Assembly: GCF_900099675.1 (NCBI RefSeq)
Contig: NZ_FNDQ01000012.1
Span: 30,486 to 94,485 of the forward strand
DNA: 64,000 bases
Reading direction: 5' to 3'
DNA from: Myroides phaeus
GTDB lineage: Bacteria; Bacteroidota; Bacteroidia; Flavobacteriales; Flavobacteriaceae
Below, piece after piece: positions 1 through 8,299 of this stretch (position 1 is its first letter; every line of letters starts with the position of its first letter). The notes beneath the pieces were generated by a model, which was not told the DNA's origin, did not search any database, and saw nothing but the letters and a program-made list of their open reading frames with translations. The translations under genes were made by a program, and so were the position numbers.

Positions 1-539
1 TCTTGGTAGAAACAGTTGGTGTCGGACAAAGTGAAACAGCTGTTCAAAGTATGGTTGACTTCTTTTTGTTGCTTAACTTAGCTGGTGCTGGAGATGAGTT
101 ACAAGGAATTAAAAGAGGGATTATGGAAATGGCTGATGCTGTTGTTATAAACAAAGCTGATGGTGAAAATGTAAAAAGAGCTCACCAAGCTAAGTTAGAC
201 TTTAATAGAGCATTGCACCTATTCCCTAAAAAACCTTCTGATTGGACTCCAAAAGTTACTACTTGTAGTGCTTTACAGAACACAGGAATTCAAGAAATAT
301 GGGATATAATTGAAAAGTATTGTGAATTAACAGCACAAAACAATTACTTCCAAAATCGCAGACAAGAGCAGAATCAATATTGGATGATGGAAACCATTAA
401 TGAGAACATCTTAATGAATTTCTACAATCACCAAGGTATTAAATCGCTGATTACAGAAAACAAAAAAGCAGTGCAAAACAATGAATTATCACCTTTTGCA
501 GCTGCTCATAAAATCTTAGAATTCTATTTTAAAGAATAA
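1..539 (+). CDS. meaB: MeaB/ArgK-type GTPase, C-terminal part (cut by window edge)
   Basis: This is the C-terminal part of the G-protein chaperone that protects and reactivates adenosylcobalamin-dependent methylmalonyl-CoA mutase. The reading frame is open at the left edge, so the gene starts outside the window. Visible motifs are the ETVGVGQSE switch region that follows the Walker B strand, the NKAD guanine-specificity motif about 50 residues into the fragment, and a TCSAL G5-like motif. The helical C-terminal tail ending in EFYFKE is the dimerisation arm of this family. About 178 codons are present, roughly half of the usual length of about 330. The cobTSC genes at 41.7-44.1 kb fit a B12-dependent metabolism. 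Confidence 0.9.
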   Translation, partial: LVETVGVGQSETAVQSMVDFFLLLNLAGAGDELQGIKRGIMEMADAVVINKADGENVKRAHQAKLDFNRALHLFPKKPSDWTPKVTTCSALQNTGIQEIWDIIEKYCELTAQNNYFQNRRQEQNQYWMMETINENILMNFYNHQGIKSLITENKKAVQNNELSPFAAAHKILEFYFKE

Positions 540-542
540 GGA

Positions 543-794
543 TTAGTCTTCTTCTCCTAATTCTTCATCTTCTACATAACGTTCCATTTCTCTCTCGTAA
601 AACTCTCCAGCTTTAACGATTAATCCTTCCATTTCAGCTTCTACTTCAGCTTCTTCATTCTCCTCAATAGTTTCTAAAAACTCGATTTCATCTGTATTTA
701 AGTTGATAATGAATCTTGGAAAATCTAAATGTACAATGAAGATATCATCTGGAAACTCTGTATTATCTGCTAAAACAAATTTAGGTAATTGCAT
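543..794 (-). CDS. Small acidic conserved hypothetical protein
   Basis: This 83-residue protein has no signal peptide or membrane segment. Its C-terminal half is extremely rich in Glu and Asp (net charge strongly negative, ending GEED). The N-terminal half (residues 1-40) has alternating hydrophobic residues suggestive of beta strands. It starts 12 bp after the stop codon of the MATE exporter gene on the same strand, so the two are probably co-transcribed. It converges on meaB with only 3 bp between stop codons. I do not recognise a named family, and a cytosolic accessory role is only a guess from the acidity and position. Confidence 0.7.
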   Translation of the reverse strand: MQLPKFVLADNTEFPDDIFIVHLDFPRFIINLNTDEIEFLETIEENEEAEVEAEMEGLIVKAGEFYEREMERYVEDEELGEED

Positions 795-805
795 ATTATA
801 TGATT

Positions 806-2176
806 TTAATTATTTATTAATTTATTTGATAGTTTGTGGAAGCGAAGATATAAAAATATTGCCGCAGTAGTTAATCCTGCTAATAATCCTATCCATATAC
901 CTGGTGCTCCTACATCTGTGTATAATCCTAAATAAATTGACACAGGGAACCCTATAATCCAATATGATATAAAGGTAATAATCATTGGTACATTTACATC
1001 TTGTAATCCACGCAATGCACCAAGTGTCACCACCTGAATACAATCTGATATTTGGAAAATTGCAGCTACTAATAATAATTGTCCTGCTACTCTAATCACT
1101 TCGTCATTCAACAAAGCGTTTACCTCATCTTTGTTATCTAAAAACAACATTGGAATATAGTTGTGAAACAATACAAAACACAGAGCGAATACAGTATAAA
1201 TGATAATTGCCATTAATAAAATAGAACGAGCAACAACTTTTAGCTGCACATAATTTTTAAGTCCTTTCTGGTTTCCAACGCGAATCATTGCTGCTACGCT
1301 CAATCCACTTGCAAACATAAATGTCATTGAAGACATACTCAACGCAATTTGATTTGCCGCTTGAGCCACTGTACCAATCATTCCTGACAGCCAAACAGCT
1401 CCAACGAATAATGCAACTTCAAAGAAACTCATCATTCCAGAAGGAATTCCAAGTTTACTTATTCTATTTAGCATATCCTTTTTTAAGTCAGTCAACTGCA
1501 TCTTAGACATAAATGGCTTGAACATCTCTTGGCGATTCAAAGCAAAATGCATATACACAATCATCACCAAACGCGAAATAAGTGTACCATACGCTGCCCC
1601 TAACATCCCCATTTCGGGGAAAATCCACACACCATAAATCAAAACGTAGTTACAAACAATATTTGTTACATTGGCAATTATGGTTGCGTACATTGAATTT
1701 TTGGTTTGACTTTTACCATCGGCAAACTGCTTGTAAGCTTGATACATTACCATTGGGATTAAAGACAATGCCACAATATCTAAAAATGGCTTTGCTAATA
1801 AAGTAACATCCTCTGGTTGCCCCATATGCATTAATAACGGCTTAGAAAAAAAGATTAATAAAAACAATCCAATTCCTAAAGTCGTACACAAAAACAAGCC
1901 ATTCACAAAAATACTTCTTCCTGTATCTACGTCATTCTCAGCATCACTATGTGCTACAAGAGGGGTTATAGCAGTAGAAAAACCTACTCCTAAAGAGATG
2001 GCAATAAAGACAAAACTATTAGCTAACGAAGCAGCTGCTAATTCAGTTGCGCCAATTTTACCAACCATTATATTATCTATTACTCCAACAATTGTATGTC
2101 CCAACATGGCTAAAATAATTGGATAGGCAAGTCGGATATTATAATTAAACTCTTTAAAGTAAATAGATAAATTCAT
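806..2176 (-). CDS. MATE family efflux transporter (NorM-like)
   Basis: An inner-membrane multidrug and toxin exporter driven by a Na+ or H+ gradient. The 456 residues match the usual MATE length and form about twelve hydrophobic segments in two six-helix halves. The N-terminal half carries the typical GHTIVGVIDNIMVG helix (residues 26-39), matching the family pattern of a small-residue helix followed by D and MVG. The ATG lies only about 10 bp below a TATATTTG box on this strand, so the mRNA is probably nearly leaderless. The small acidic protein gene follows in the same operon. Substrate cannot be read from the sequence. Confidence 0.92.
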   Translation of the reverse strand: MNLSIYFKEFNYNIRLAYPIILAMLGHTIVGVIDNIMVGKIGATELAAASLANSFVFIAISLGVGFSTAITPLVAHSDAENDVDTGRSIFVNGLFLCTTLGIGLFLLIFFSKPLLMHMGQPEDVTLLAKPFLDIVALSLIPMVMYQAYKQFADGKSQTKNSMYATIIANVTNIVCNYVLIYGVWIFPEMGMLGAAYGTLISRLVMIVYMHFALNRQEMFKPFMSKMQLTDLKKDMLNRISKLGIPSGMMSFFEVALFVGAVWLSGMIGTVAQAANQIALSMSSMTFMFASGLSVAAMIRVGNQKGLKNYVQLKVVARSILLMAIIIYTVFALCFVLFHNYIPMLFLDNKDEVNALLNDEVIRVAGQLLLVAAIFQISDCIQVVTLGALRGLQDVNVPMIITFISYWIIGFPVSIYLGLYTDVGAPGIWIGLLAGLTTAAIFLYLRFHKLSNKLINN

Positions 2177-2186
2177 CTTTTTTTTG

Positions 2187-2194
2187 CAAATATA
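2187..2194 (-). promoter_or_regulatory. -7 promoter box of the MATE gene
   Basis: TATATTTG on the minus strand matches the flavobacterial -7 consensus TAnnTTTG exactly. The predicted transcript start is only a few bases before the ATG at 2176, which suggests a near-leaderless mRNA. Confidence 0.65.
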
Positions 2195-2308
2195 CAGAGT
2201 TGAGCCCGAAATAAAATTTTCACTTCTCTTAATAAATTAAAAATGTTTAGTCAACGGCAAGTTTTTTGTTTATATCATCCACAATAAAACTAATAAAACT
2301 CAAAACCT

Positions 2309-2878
2309 ATGTTCGCATTAAGTAAAAAATTCGCTTTTACTTTACTAACAGGAGCCTTATTTATAGCTTCACCAGCTATGGCTCAACAAAAAACTAAAGC
2401 TTATTACCCTAAAGGATTCCGCGTTGGTTTCGGAATTAATGGTGGAGTACCGACAGATTCGAAATACGATGCTGCTTTAGGTGTTGATGCAAGATTACAA
2501 TATGATGTAAGTAAAAAAACATCATTTACACTTACCTCTGGATATACTCATTTATTTGATGGAGATAACGGAGATTTAGGTTTAGTACCTATAAAAGCAG
2601 GTTTCAAACAATTCTTAAGCAAGAACATTTATGCTATGGGAGAGTTAGGAGCTGCTATTGGTACACATAAAGAAATGGGAAACTCATTCCTATGGTCGCC
2701 TTCAATTGGTTTTGCAAACAAATTCATTGATGTTAGTTTACGTTATGAAAACTACAATGACTATAACACAGACCAAATTGGCGTACGTGTTGCTTATGGT
2801 TTTAGCTTAAAGAATTACAAAAAGCACAACGAAAAAGCTAAAAATAAGTACAAAAAGAAACAGAAGAAAAATAAATAA
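2309..2878 (+). CDS. Predicted outer-membrane beta-barrel protein
   Basis: A 189-residue exported protein. Residues 1-25 form a signal peptide ending in the AMA-QQ signal peptidase I site. The rest alternates short amphipathic strands rich in Gly and aromatics (for example FRVGFGINGG and SLRYENYNDY), as expected for a small eight-stranded barrel of the OmpX/OmpA-barrel type. The last 20 residues are an unusual run of Lys and Asn (NKYKKKQKKNK), so the chain does not end in the classical aromatic barrel residue. It is a single-gene unit ended by a hairpin at 2916. Function unknown. Confidence 0.7.
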   Translation: MFALSKKFAFTLLTGALFIASPAMAQQKTKAYYPKGFRVGFGINGGVPTDSKYDAALGVDARLQYDVSKKTSFTLTSGYTHLFDGDNGDLGLVPIKAGFKQFLSKNIYAMGELGAAIGTHKEMGNSFLWSPSIGFANKFIDVSLRYENYNDYNTDQIGVRVAYGFSLKNYKKHNEKAKNKYKKKQKKNK

Positions 2879-2915
2879 GCCAGCCAAAAAACACAACAGA
2901 AAACAAGCCACAATT

Positions 2916-2951
2916 AAAAACGCCTACAGCATATTGCTCGTAGGCGTTTTA
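2916..2951. terminator. Bidirectional hairpin terminator
   Basis: An 11-bp perfect stem (AAAACGCCTAC / GTAGGCGTTTT) with a 12-nt loop sits between the convergent outer-membrane protein and PPK2 genes. A-rich and T-rich flanks allow it to terminate in both directions. Confidence 0.85.
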
Positions 2952-2983
2952 CTTTTTATATTTTATGCTGTAGAAAAGGTCAA

Positions 2984-3886
2984 TCATTCTTCTTCATTCC
3001 CTTTTGTTTGTACATCCCCCTCTAACAACATTTTCTTATACCTTTCTAAATCACCTTTTATATCTTCAGAAACCTCTGGTATTTTCACATCTGTAAACTC
3101 ACTAAATATTTCATCTAATATCTTTGCAAAAATATACCTACAAACTGCTTTGTCATCTGCTGGGATAACATACCACGGACATTCTTCTGTTGATGTTGCG
3201 TTTATTGCTTCTTCATAATATTGTTGATATAAATCCCAATATTCCCTTTCCTTTACATCTTCAGGCGCAAACTTCCAATTGTGCTTCCCTTGGTCTAATC
3301 TCCTTAAAATTCTCTTCTTCTGTTCATCTTTACTCAAGTGTAGAAATATCTTAATAACCACTATCCCATTGTTTTGAATATGTTTCTCAAAGTTCTTAAT
3401 CTCATCTAACCTATTTTCCCAAAACTCCTCTGTAATATCTTCTTCTTTTGTTATGTGTGGTAAGCGTTCATTTAAAACAATCTGTGGGTGAACTCTTGAA
3501 ACAAGTACGTTTTCATAATGTGTACGATTAAATACTGTAAACTTTCCTTTCTCCGGTAAAGCTACATAATGACGCCATAAATAATCGTGTTCTAACTCAT
3601 AAGAAGTCGGCTTCTTAAAACTCTGAACAACTACTCCCCTTGCGTTAAAAGAGCGAAACACCTCTCTAATCAAACTATCTTTCCCTGCTGTATCCATTCC
3701 TTGTAAGCAAATCAAAACGCTGTATTTATTGTGTGCATACATCACATCTTGAAACTTACTTAGTTTTCTACTCAATCCTTCTAACTTGCGAATAGCCTTC
3801 TTTGAAGTAATATCTATATCGGGTTTCGTTGATAATTTTTCCAACTCAATTGGATTGTCTATCCTATAATTTTCTCTTACCTTCAT
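2984..3886 (-). CDS. ppk2: Polyphosphate kinase 2 family protein
   Basis: A cytosolic enzyme that transfers phosphate between inorganic polyphosphate and nucleoside mono- or diphosphates. The Walker A motif GMDTAGKDS is at residues 63-71, and the lid/Walker B region contains FNRTHYENVLVSRVHP from residue 119, which resembles PPK2 enzymes of the single-domain AMP/ADP-using type. Length (300 residues) is typical. The C-terminal 20 residues are acidic and probably disordered. It is a monocistronic gene, convergent with the outer-membrane protein gene. Whether AMP, ADP or GDP is preferred cannot be decided from motifs alone. Confidence 0.9.
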   Translation of the reverse strand: MKVRENYRIDNPIELEKLSTKPDIDITSKKAIRKLEGLSRKLSKFQDVMYAHNKYSVLICLQGMDTAGKDSLIREVFRSFNARGVVVQSFKKPTSYELEHDYLWRHYVALPEKGKFTVFNRTHYENVLVSRVHPQIVLNERLPHITKEEDITEEFWENRLDEIKNFEKHIQNNGIVVIKIFLHLSKDEQKKRILRRLDQGKHNWKFAPEDVKEREYWDLYQQYYEEAINATSTEECPWYVIPADDKAVCRYIFAKILDEIFSEFTDVKIPEVSEDIKGDLERYKKMLLEGDVQTKGNEEE

Positions 3887-3958
3887 AACGTACTTTTTGT
3901 AAAGTATAATTTACTACTTTTTATTAGTTAAACGAATTATATTCAAATATTTATTTCA

Positions 3959-4798
3959 ATGAAGCAATTTGCATTAGAACTACTTTTCCAAATATTCGGT
4001 ATAAGCGCAGCATCTGGCCTTATCTACAACGATAATCAAATTCACTTAATTGCTGACAACTCAACCAACTTCTACCATTACAATATGGAGAAAGAACAAC
4101 TTTTTAAAACACCCTTAACAACGGATGGTAATGGTGCAGACAATATTGTGAAAAGTGTAAAGCCAGATTATGAGGCAATAACAACAGATGGAATCAACTA
4201 TTACATCTTTGGTTCTGGTTCAAAGTCTAACAGAATAAATCTGGTGGAAATAAACAGACTAACGAATGAGGTAATTAGTGAAAATGACTTAGATATTTTA
4301 TACGATTCTATGAGGAGTTTCGCAGACTTATCTGAAGAAGATTTTAATATAGAAGGAGTAGTTTTTGATAACGAACAATGGTACTTTTTTAATAGAGGAA
4401 ATGGCCCTAAAGCGGCAAATGGTATATTTGTTGTAAAAGGAGCAAATATTTTAAATGACTTTCAAATCACTTATACCCCTATAAAATTACCTAAGATTCA
4501 AAAAGTACAAAGCAGTTTTACAGATGCGGTAAGAGTAGGTGATAAACTATACTTTTTAGCAGCTGCAGAAGATAGCCAATCTACTTATGCAGACGGCGAA
4601 ATAAAAGGAACATTAGTCGGACGTATTGACTTAAAAAAGTTGAAAGTAGAGAAAACAAAAGTGATTTCTGAGACACATAAGTTTGAAGGTATTACACTGT
4701 TTGACCAAAACCAATCAACAACAACCTTCTTATTGTGTGAAGACCCAGATAATGACGATAAAGCAACGAGTATTTACAAGTTGACCTTATCAAATTAA
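3959..4798 (+). CDS. Predicted beta-propeller protein (DUF6929-like)
   Basis: A 279-residue protein made of repeated short beta-strand blocks such as GLIYNDNQIHLIADNS, KLYFLAAAEDS and TTFLLCEDPDNDD, which suggests a six-bladed beta-propeller like phytase-type or SdiA-regulated domains. The N-terminus (FGISAASGLIYND) resembles what I recall of the family called DUF6929. This is a memory-based assignment. There is no convincing signal peptide, since the first 20 residues are only moderately hydrophobic. It is divergent from ppk2 and ends before a strong hairpin at 4881. Function unknown, possibly a carbohydrate- or phosphoester-related sensor or enzyme. Confidence 0.65.
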   Translation: MKQFALELLFQIFGISAASGLIYNDNQIHLIADNSTNFYHYNMEKEQLFKTPLTTDGNGADNIVKSVKPDYEAITTDGINYYIFGSGSKSNRINLVEINRLTNEVISENDLDILYDSMRSFADLSEEDFNIEGVVFDNEQWYFFNRGNGPKAANGIFVVKGANILNDFQITYTPIKLPKIQKVQSSFTDAVRVGDKLYFLAAAEDSQSTYADGEIKGTLVGRIDLKKLKVEKTKVISETHKFEGITLFDQNQSTTTFLLCEDPDNDDKATSIYKLTLSN

Positions 4799-4880
4799 AA
4801 GTATAATTAAACTGTTATCTATTCTCAACAGCAAAGATTTATGACAAAACACATACATTTTCTTTTCTAATTGATATATA

Positions 4881-4916
4881 AAAAGGGGAAGTATACTTGA
4901 TATACCTCCCCTTTTC
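4881..4916. terminator. Bidirectional hairpin terminator
   Basis: A stem AAAAGGGG...TATA / TATA..CCCCTTTT with a short loop lies between the convergent beta-propeller gene and the efflux operon. The T-rich 3' flank serves the plus strand and the A-rich 5' flank serves the minus strand. Confidence 0.8.
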
Positions 4917-4924
4917 GTTTCAAA

Positions 4925-6124
4925 TTATATTGAATCAGTTTTTTTTTCTTGTTTACAAAATCTACTATTAGTCCATACAGCCAGTACAAAATAAAATATA
5001 CAAACTGCCCACATCTGAATAAGCAGACTTTTCATTTCAGATAAAGAAGCACCAAATTGACTTAATGCTACAAAGCCTTGAGCTCCAGTAGTACTTGGTA
5101 CAAAAACAGACACAATCTTGGCCCAAGTAGGAAAAGCAACTGTAGGCCACGATATTCCAGACAATAATAACGTAGGAATAGAAAAAATAGTGACTGTCAT
5201 AATTGCATCTTCTCTTCTTCTAAATAAATTTACAAGAGCCATTCCCATAAAAGTAACAGCTAAAATAAATGGAATTAAGAAGACCATAATTTCAAATAAG
5301 TTACCTCTTTGTGGAAACGTAAAAATATGCATAACCACACAGATTTCAATTAACAATAACACCATTGAAATTATTAAATAAGTTAGTGATCTTCCTAAAG
5401 TCAAAAACACACTTCCAAAACGCCTGTTAGCAAATGCAAATGTTTTAGAATACTGATTTAATTCTCTCATCGTACCTCCTAAAATCCCCATTCCTGTCAA
5501 TTGTAATGTTTGCAATGCAATAATAAAAACAACAGGAATTAAGAATGTAGCATATCCTACATTTATGTTATACAAAGGAGTCGCTGTAATATTAAATGGT
5601 CGTCTTGTAGCAACAGCTTGTTCCATTGGAATACCACTTGACAGCATTTTATTTACCTCAACTTGACCGTTAAAAGTACCTAAAGCCTGCATAACAGCCC
5701 CTATTGTTTGCTTATAATACAACATATAAGAAGCATCACAATAAGCAGAAACGTGAGGCATTAATCCCTTCTGTATATCTCTTCCAAAATCAGCAGGTAT
5801 AACAATAATTCCCTTTACTTCTTCCTTTTCATATAACTCTTTCGCCATGTCAAGACTTGATGTATGATAAGCAATAGTTAATTGAGGAGTAGCCTCAATC
5901 ATTCTACTCACTTGCTGACTTAAACTTGAATGGTCTTTATCAACCACAGCAACCGGCAAATCGTTAAATGTTTCGTGAGAATACACGTACGAATAAAAGA
6001 AACCAACTAATAAAACTGAAATTATATAAGACATCACAATTGCTGAATCTGCAAAAATCAGTTTAAATTCTCTCTTACAAGCCTCTATTATTAAAGCAAA
6101 ACTTTCTATAATTCCCTTAAACAT
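4925..6124 (-). CDS. ABC-2 type transporter permease, second copy
   Basis: A 399-residue inner-membrane subunit with one N-terminal transmembrane helix (about residues 26-46), a soluble periplasmic domain of about 130 residues, then five hydrophobic segments from about residue 190. This is the YhhJ/YbhR-like layout of ABC-2 permeases used for drug or lipid export. It is last in the operon tolC-hlyD-permease-permease and overlaps the previous permease by 8 bp. The overlap implies translational coupling and a heterodimer of the two permeases. No ATP-binding domain is encoded in it or next to it. Confidence 0.88.
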   Translation of the reverse strand: MFKGIIESFALIIEACKREFKLIFADSAIVMSYIISVLLVGFFYSYVYSHETFNDLPVAVVDKDHSSLSQQVSRMIEATPQLTIAYHTSSLDMAKELYEKEEVKGIIVIPADFGRDIQKGLMPHVSAYCDASYMLYYKQTIGAVMQALGTFNGQVEVNKMLSSGIPMEQAVATRRPFNITATPLYNINVGYATFLIPVVFIIALQTLQLTGMGILGGTMRELNQYSKTFAFANRRFGSVFLTLGRSLTYLIISMVLLLIEICVVMHIFTFPQRGNLFEIMVFLIPFILAVTFMGMALVNLFRRREDAIMTVTIFSIPTLLLSGISWPTVAFPTWAKIVSVFVPSTTGAQGFVALSQFGASLSEMKSLLIQMWAVCIFYFVLAVWTNSRFCKQEKKTDSI

Positions 6125-7283
6125 TGTAGCCTCCTCTCTTTAATTTATTATAGTAAAAAGGTATCCCTATAATTCCGACACATACAAAAACAGCAAGTGT
6201 AATCACATACGTTTGTTGTACACTATTATATGCAAACCCTCTAACAGCATAATCCACAATAAATCGCAAATAAGCGTGGAATGGGAAAATATAATTAAAC
6301 CCTCTAATAAAAGCACTCATCCCTTCAGGAGGAAATGTATATCCTGCAAAAGAAAAAGCTAATGCAGCATAAGAACCTCCTATTGTAAGAGCTGTTCTCA
6401 TACTAAACATTACAGATGCTAAGAAAAAAGCCATACTTTGACATACCACAATAAAGGATATGAAAAACAAGTTAATTACAAAAAAACTACCCTGAAATGG
6501 AATACCTATTTTGTAATATAGCAATGTATTCATAAAAAAACCTATGATAGAAAAGACAATTGTATAAGGCAATATCTTACCTAAAATAATAGTAAATATA
6601 TTTCCATTTCCTTGTACTAATAATTCTCGGCCTTTTCTATATCTCAATACAGAACCAAATGCATAGATAGAAACAACCATAATCACAATCTGAAATGCCA
6701 TAGGCATAAATGCAATTGTAAGGTAATATTCATAACTTGTATACGGATTGTATAAAACATGAGAATCTGTACCTACAGGAGAAACCATTGTTACAGCTTG
6801 CTCTAACATTGCTCCTCCTTGTTGTAAAACTTGCACACGAGCACCTGCTGCAAAGATACCAGCAGTCAATTGAAAATCACGAAGAATTAAACCTGCTGGC
6901 AACAAATATTGTCCATTATAATAACAAGTAATATTTGTATAAACACTTTTCTGTACATTCTTTTGAAAATCTTTAGGAATAATAACCATCGCAAATGACT
7001 CTCCCTTACGAACAGTTTTCTGTCCTTCAACTTCATCGGCAACCTCATAAGCAATTTTCATTGTTGATGTTGACTCCAACGTACGTGCAAATTGACGAGA
7101 TAAATTACTTTTATCTAAATCTAACAATGTTATCGGTAAATCCCTTGAAACTCCTTTGCCTAATAATGAGGCATAATAGATAAACAGTATCAAAGGGACT
7201 CCCAACATCAATACTAATAGCCTCGGACTTGTAAAAATCCTTGTGCATTCTCCCTTAAATATGGACCAAAAACCCTTTTTCAC
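6117..7283 (-). CDS. ABC-2 type transporter permease, first copy
   Basis: A 388-residue paralogue of the next gene, with the same plan: a membrane helix near residues 20-40, a periplasmic domain, then a cluster of membrane helices. The start codon is GTG at 7281-7283 (protein MKKGFWSIFKGEC), 12 bp after the hlyD-like stop codon. Typical partners are a HlyD adaptor and a TolC channel, both present upstream, giving a three-part export machine across both membranes. The two permeases probably pair. The energy-coupling ATPase is missing from the operon. Confidence 0.87.
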   Translation of the reverse strand: MKKGFWSIFKGECTRIFTSPRLLVLMLGVPLILFIYYASLLGKGVSRDLPITLLDLDKSNLSRQFARTLESTSTMKIAYEVADEVEGQKTVRKGESFAMVIIPKDFQKNVQKSVYTNITCYYNGQYLLPAGLILRDFQLTAGIFAAGARVQVLQQGGAMLEQAVTMVSPVGTDSHVLYNPYTSYEYYLTIAFMPMAFQIVIMVVSIYAFGSVLRYRKGRELLVQGNGNIFTIILGKILPYTIVFSIIGFFMNTLLYYKIGIPFQGSFFVINLFFISFIVVCQSMAFFLASVMFSMRTALTIGGSYAALAFSFAGYTFPPEGMSAFIRGFNYIFPFHAYLRFIVDYAVRGFAYNSVQQTYVITLAVFVCVGIIGIPFYYNKLKRGGYNV

Positions 7284-7295
7284 TTTACTATTTAT

Positions 7296-8285
7296 TTATT
7301 TCAAACTACTTTCTAACACTAATGCACTCATCCCTGGTCTTAGACCTTCAACTTTAGTTGTTGGATAAGCTTTAATTAGAAATGTTTTCATATCAAAATC
7401 ACCTTGTGCTTTTGTAGCACTCCATGTAGCATAATCTCCTTGTGCAGCAATATATTTTACTTCAAGTTCAATATTATCTTGTCCTAAAGCAGGAATACTA
7501 ACAGTAAACTTAGTATTCATTTTAAACTTTGGCATTAAGTCTTCTCTAATGTTGAAATAAATCCAAACATCACTTAAATCTACTAAGTTAACTACTGGAT
7601 AACCTGAGTTTACAATTTCTCCTTTATTTGGCATAATTGTTAATACCTCAGCATTTTGAGGTGCTTTAACTTGCCCTTCACTTTGTAATATTTTTACTTC
7701 TTCTACAACAGCCATTGCTTGGTGTACCTGAGCCATTGCAGCAGCTTTATCCTCAACACGCGCACCTTTCAATGCCATTTGATATTGAGAATGAGCAGCC
7801 TTTTGAACTTCTTGTGCTGCTTTATATTGTGTATAAACCTCATCTCTTTTTTGAGCAGGTAATACTTTCTCATTAAACAAGTTTTCAATACGTGCAAACG
7901 TCTTTTCTGCTAATTCAGCTCCAACTTTTGCTTGTTGCCACATATTAAAAGCAGCTTGAATTTCTTCTTCTCTTGCTCCTTTTTTAGCTTTATCATCTAA
8001 AGCTTGTGCCGCTTTTTGCACAGACTCTGCTTGTGCTAACTTTGCATCAATCTCTGGAGTACTAATTTGCAACAAAACCTGACCAGCTTTTACTTGTTCT
8101 CCTTCTTTCACATAAATATCACTAATACGACCTGGTATTTTAGAAGCTACATTAATTTGTGTTGCTTCAACCTGACCTTGAATATAAGACTCTGTCGGAG
8201 CACTCATATACCACAATGATACTGTTAAGATAACTACGATTACAAATAGTCCTACAATTGCGCTTACTATCTTATTTCTTTTCAT
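7296..8285 (-). CDS. HlyD/EmrA-type periplasmic adaptor subunit
   Basis: A 329-residue membrane-fusion protein linking the inner-membrane permeases to TolC. Residues 7-28 form a single N-terminal membrane anchor. The barrel-sandwich (lipoyl-like) domain begins near residue 40 with VASKIPGRISDIYVKEGEQV. A long alpha-helical hairpin rich in Ala, Glu, Lys and Gln spans about residues 80-190, and the second half of the lipoyl motif and a beta-barrel domain follow. It lies 14 bp after the tolC-like gene. The helical hairpin length fits an YbhG/EmrA-type adaptor. Confidence 0.9.
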   Translation of the reverse strand: MKRNKIVSAIVGLFVIVVILTVSLWYMSAPTESYIQGQVEATQINVASKIPGRISDIYVKEGEQVKAGQVLLQISTPEIDAKLAQAESVQKAAQALDDKAKKGAREEEIQAAFNMWQQAKVGAELAEKTFARIENLFNEKVLPAQKRDEVYTQYKAAQEVQKAAHSQYQMALKGARVEDKAAAMAQVHQAMAVVEEVKILQSEGQVKAPQNAEVLTIMPNKGEIVNSGYPVVNLVDLSDVWIYFNIREDLMPKFKMNTKFTVSIPALGQDNIELEVKYIAAQGDYATWSATKAQGDFDMKTFLIKAYPTTKVEGLRPGMSALVLESSLK

Positions 8286-8299
8286 TTCTAAATCTTATA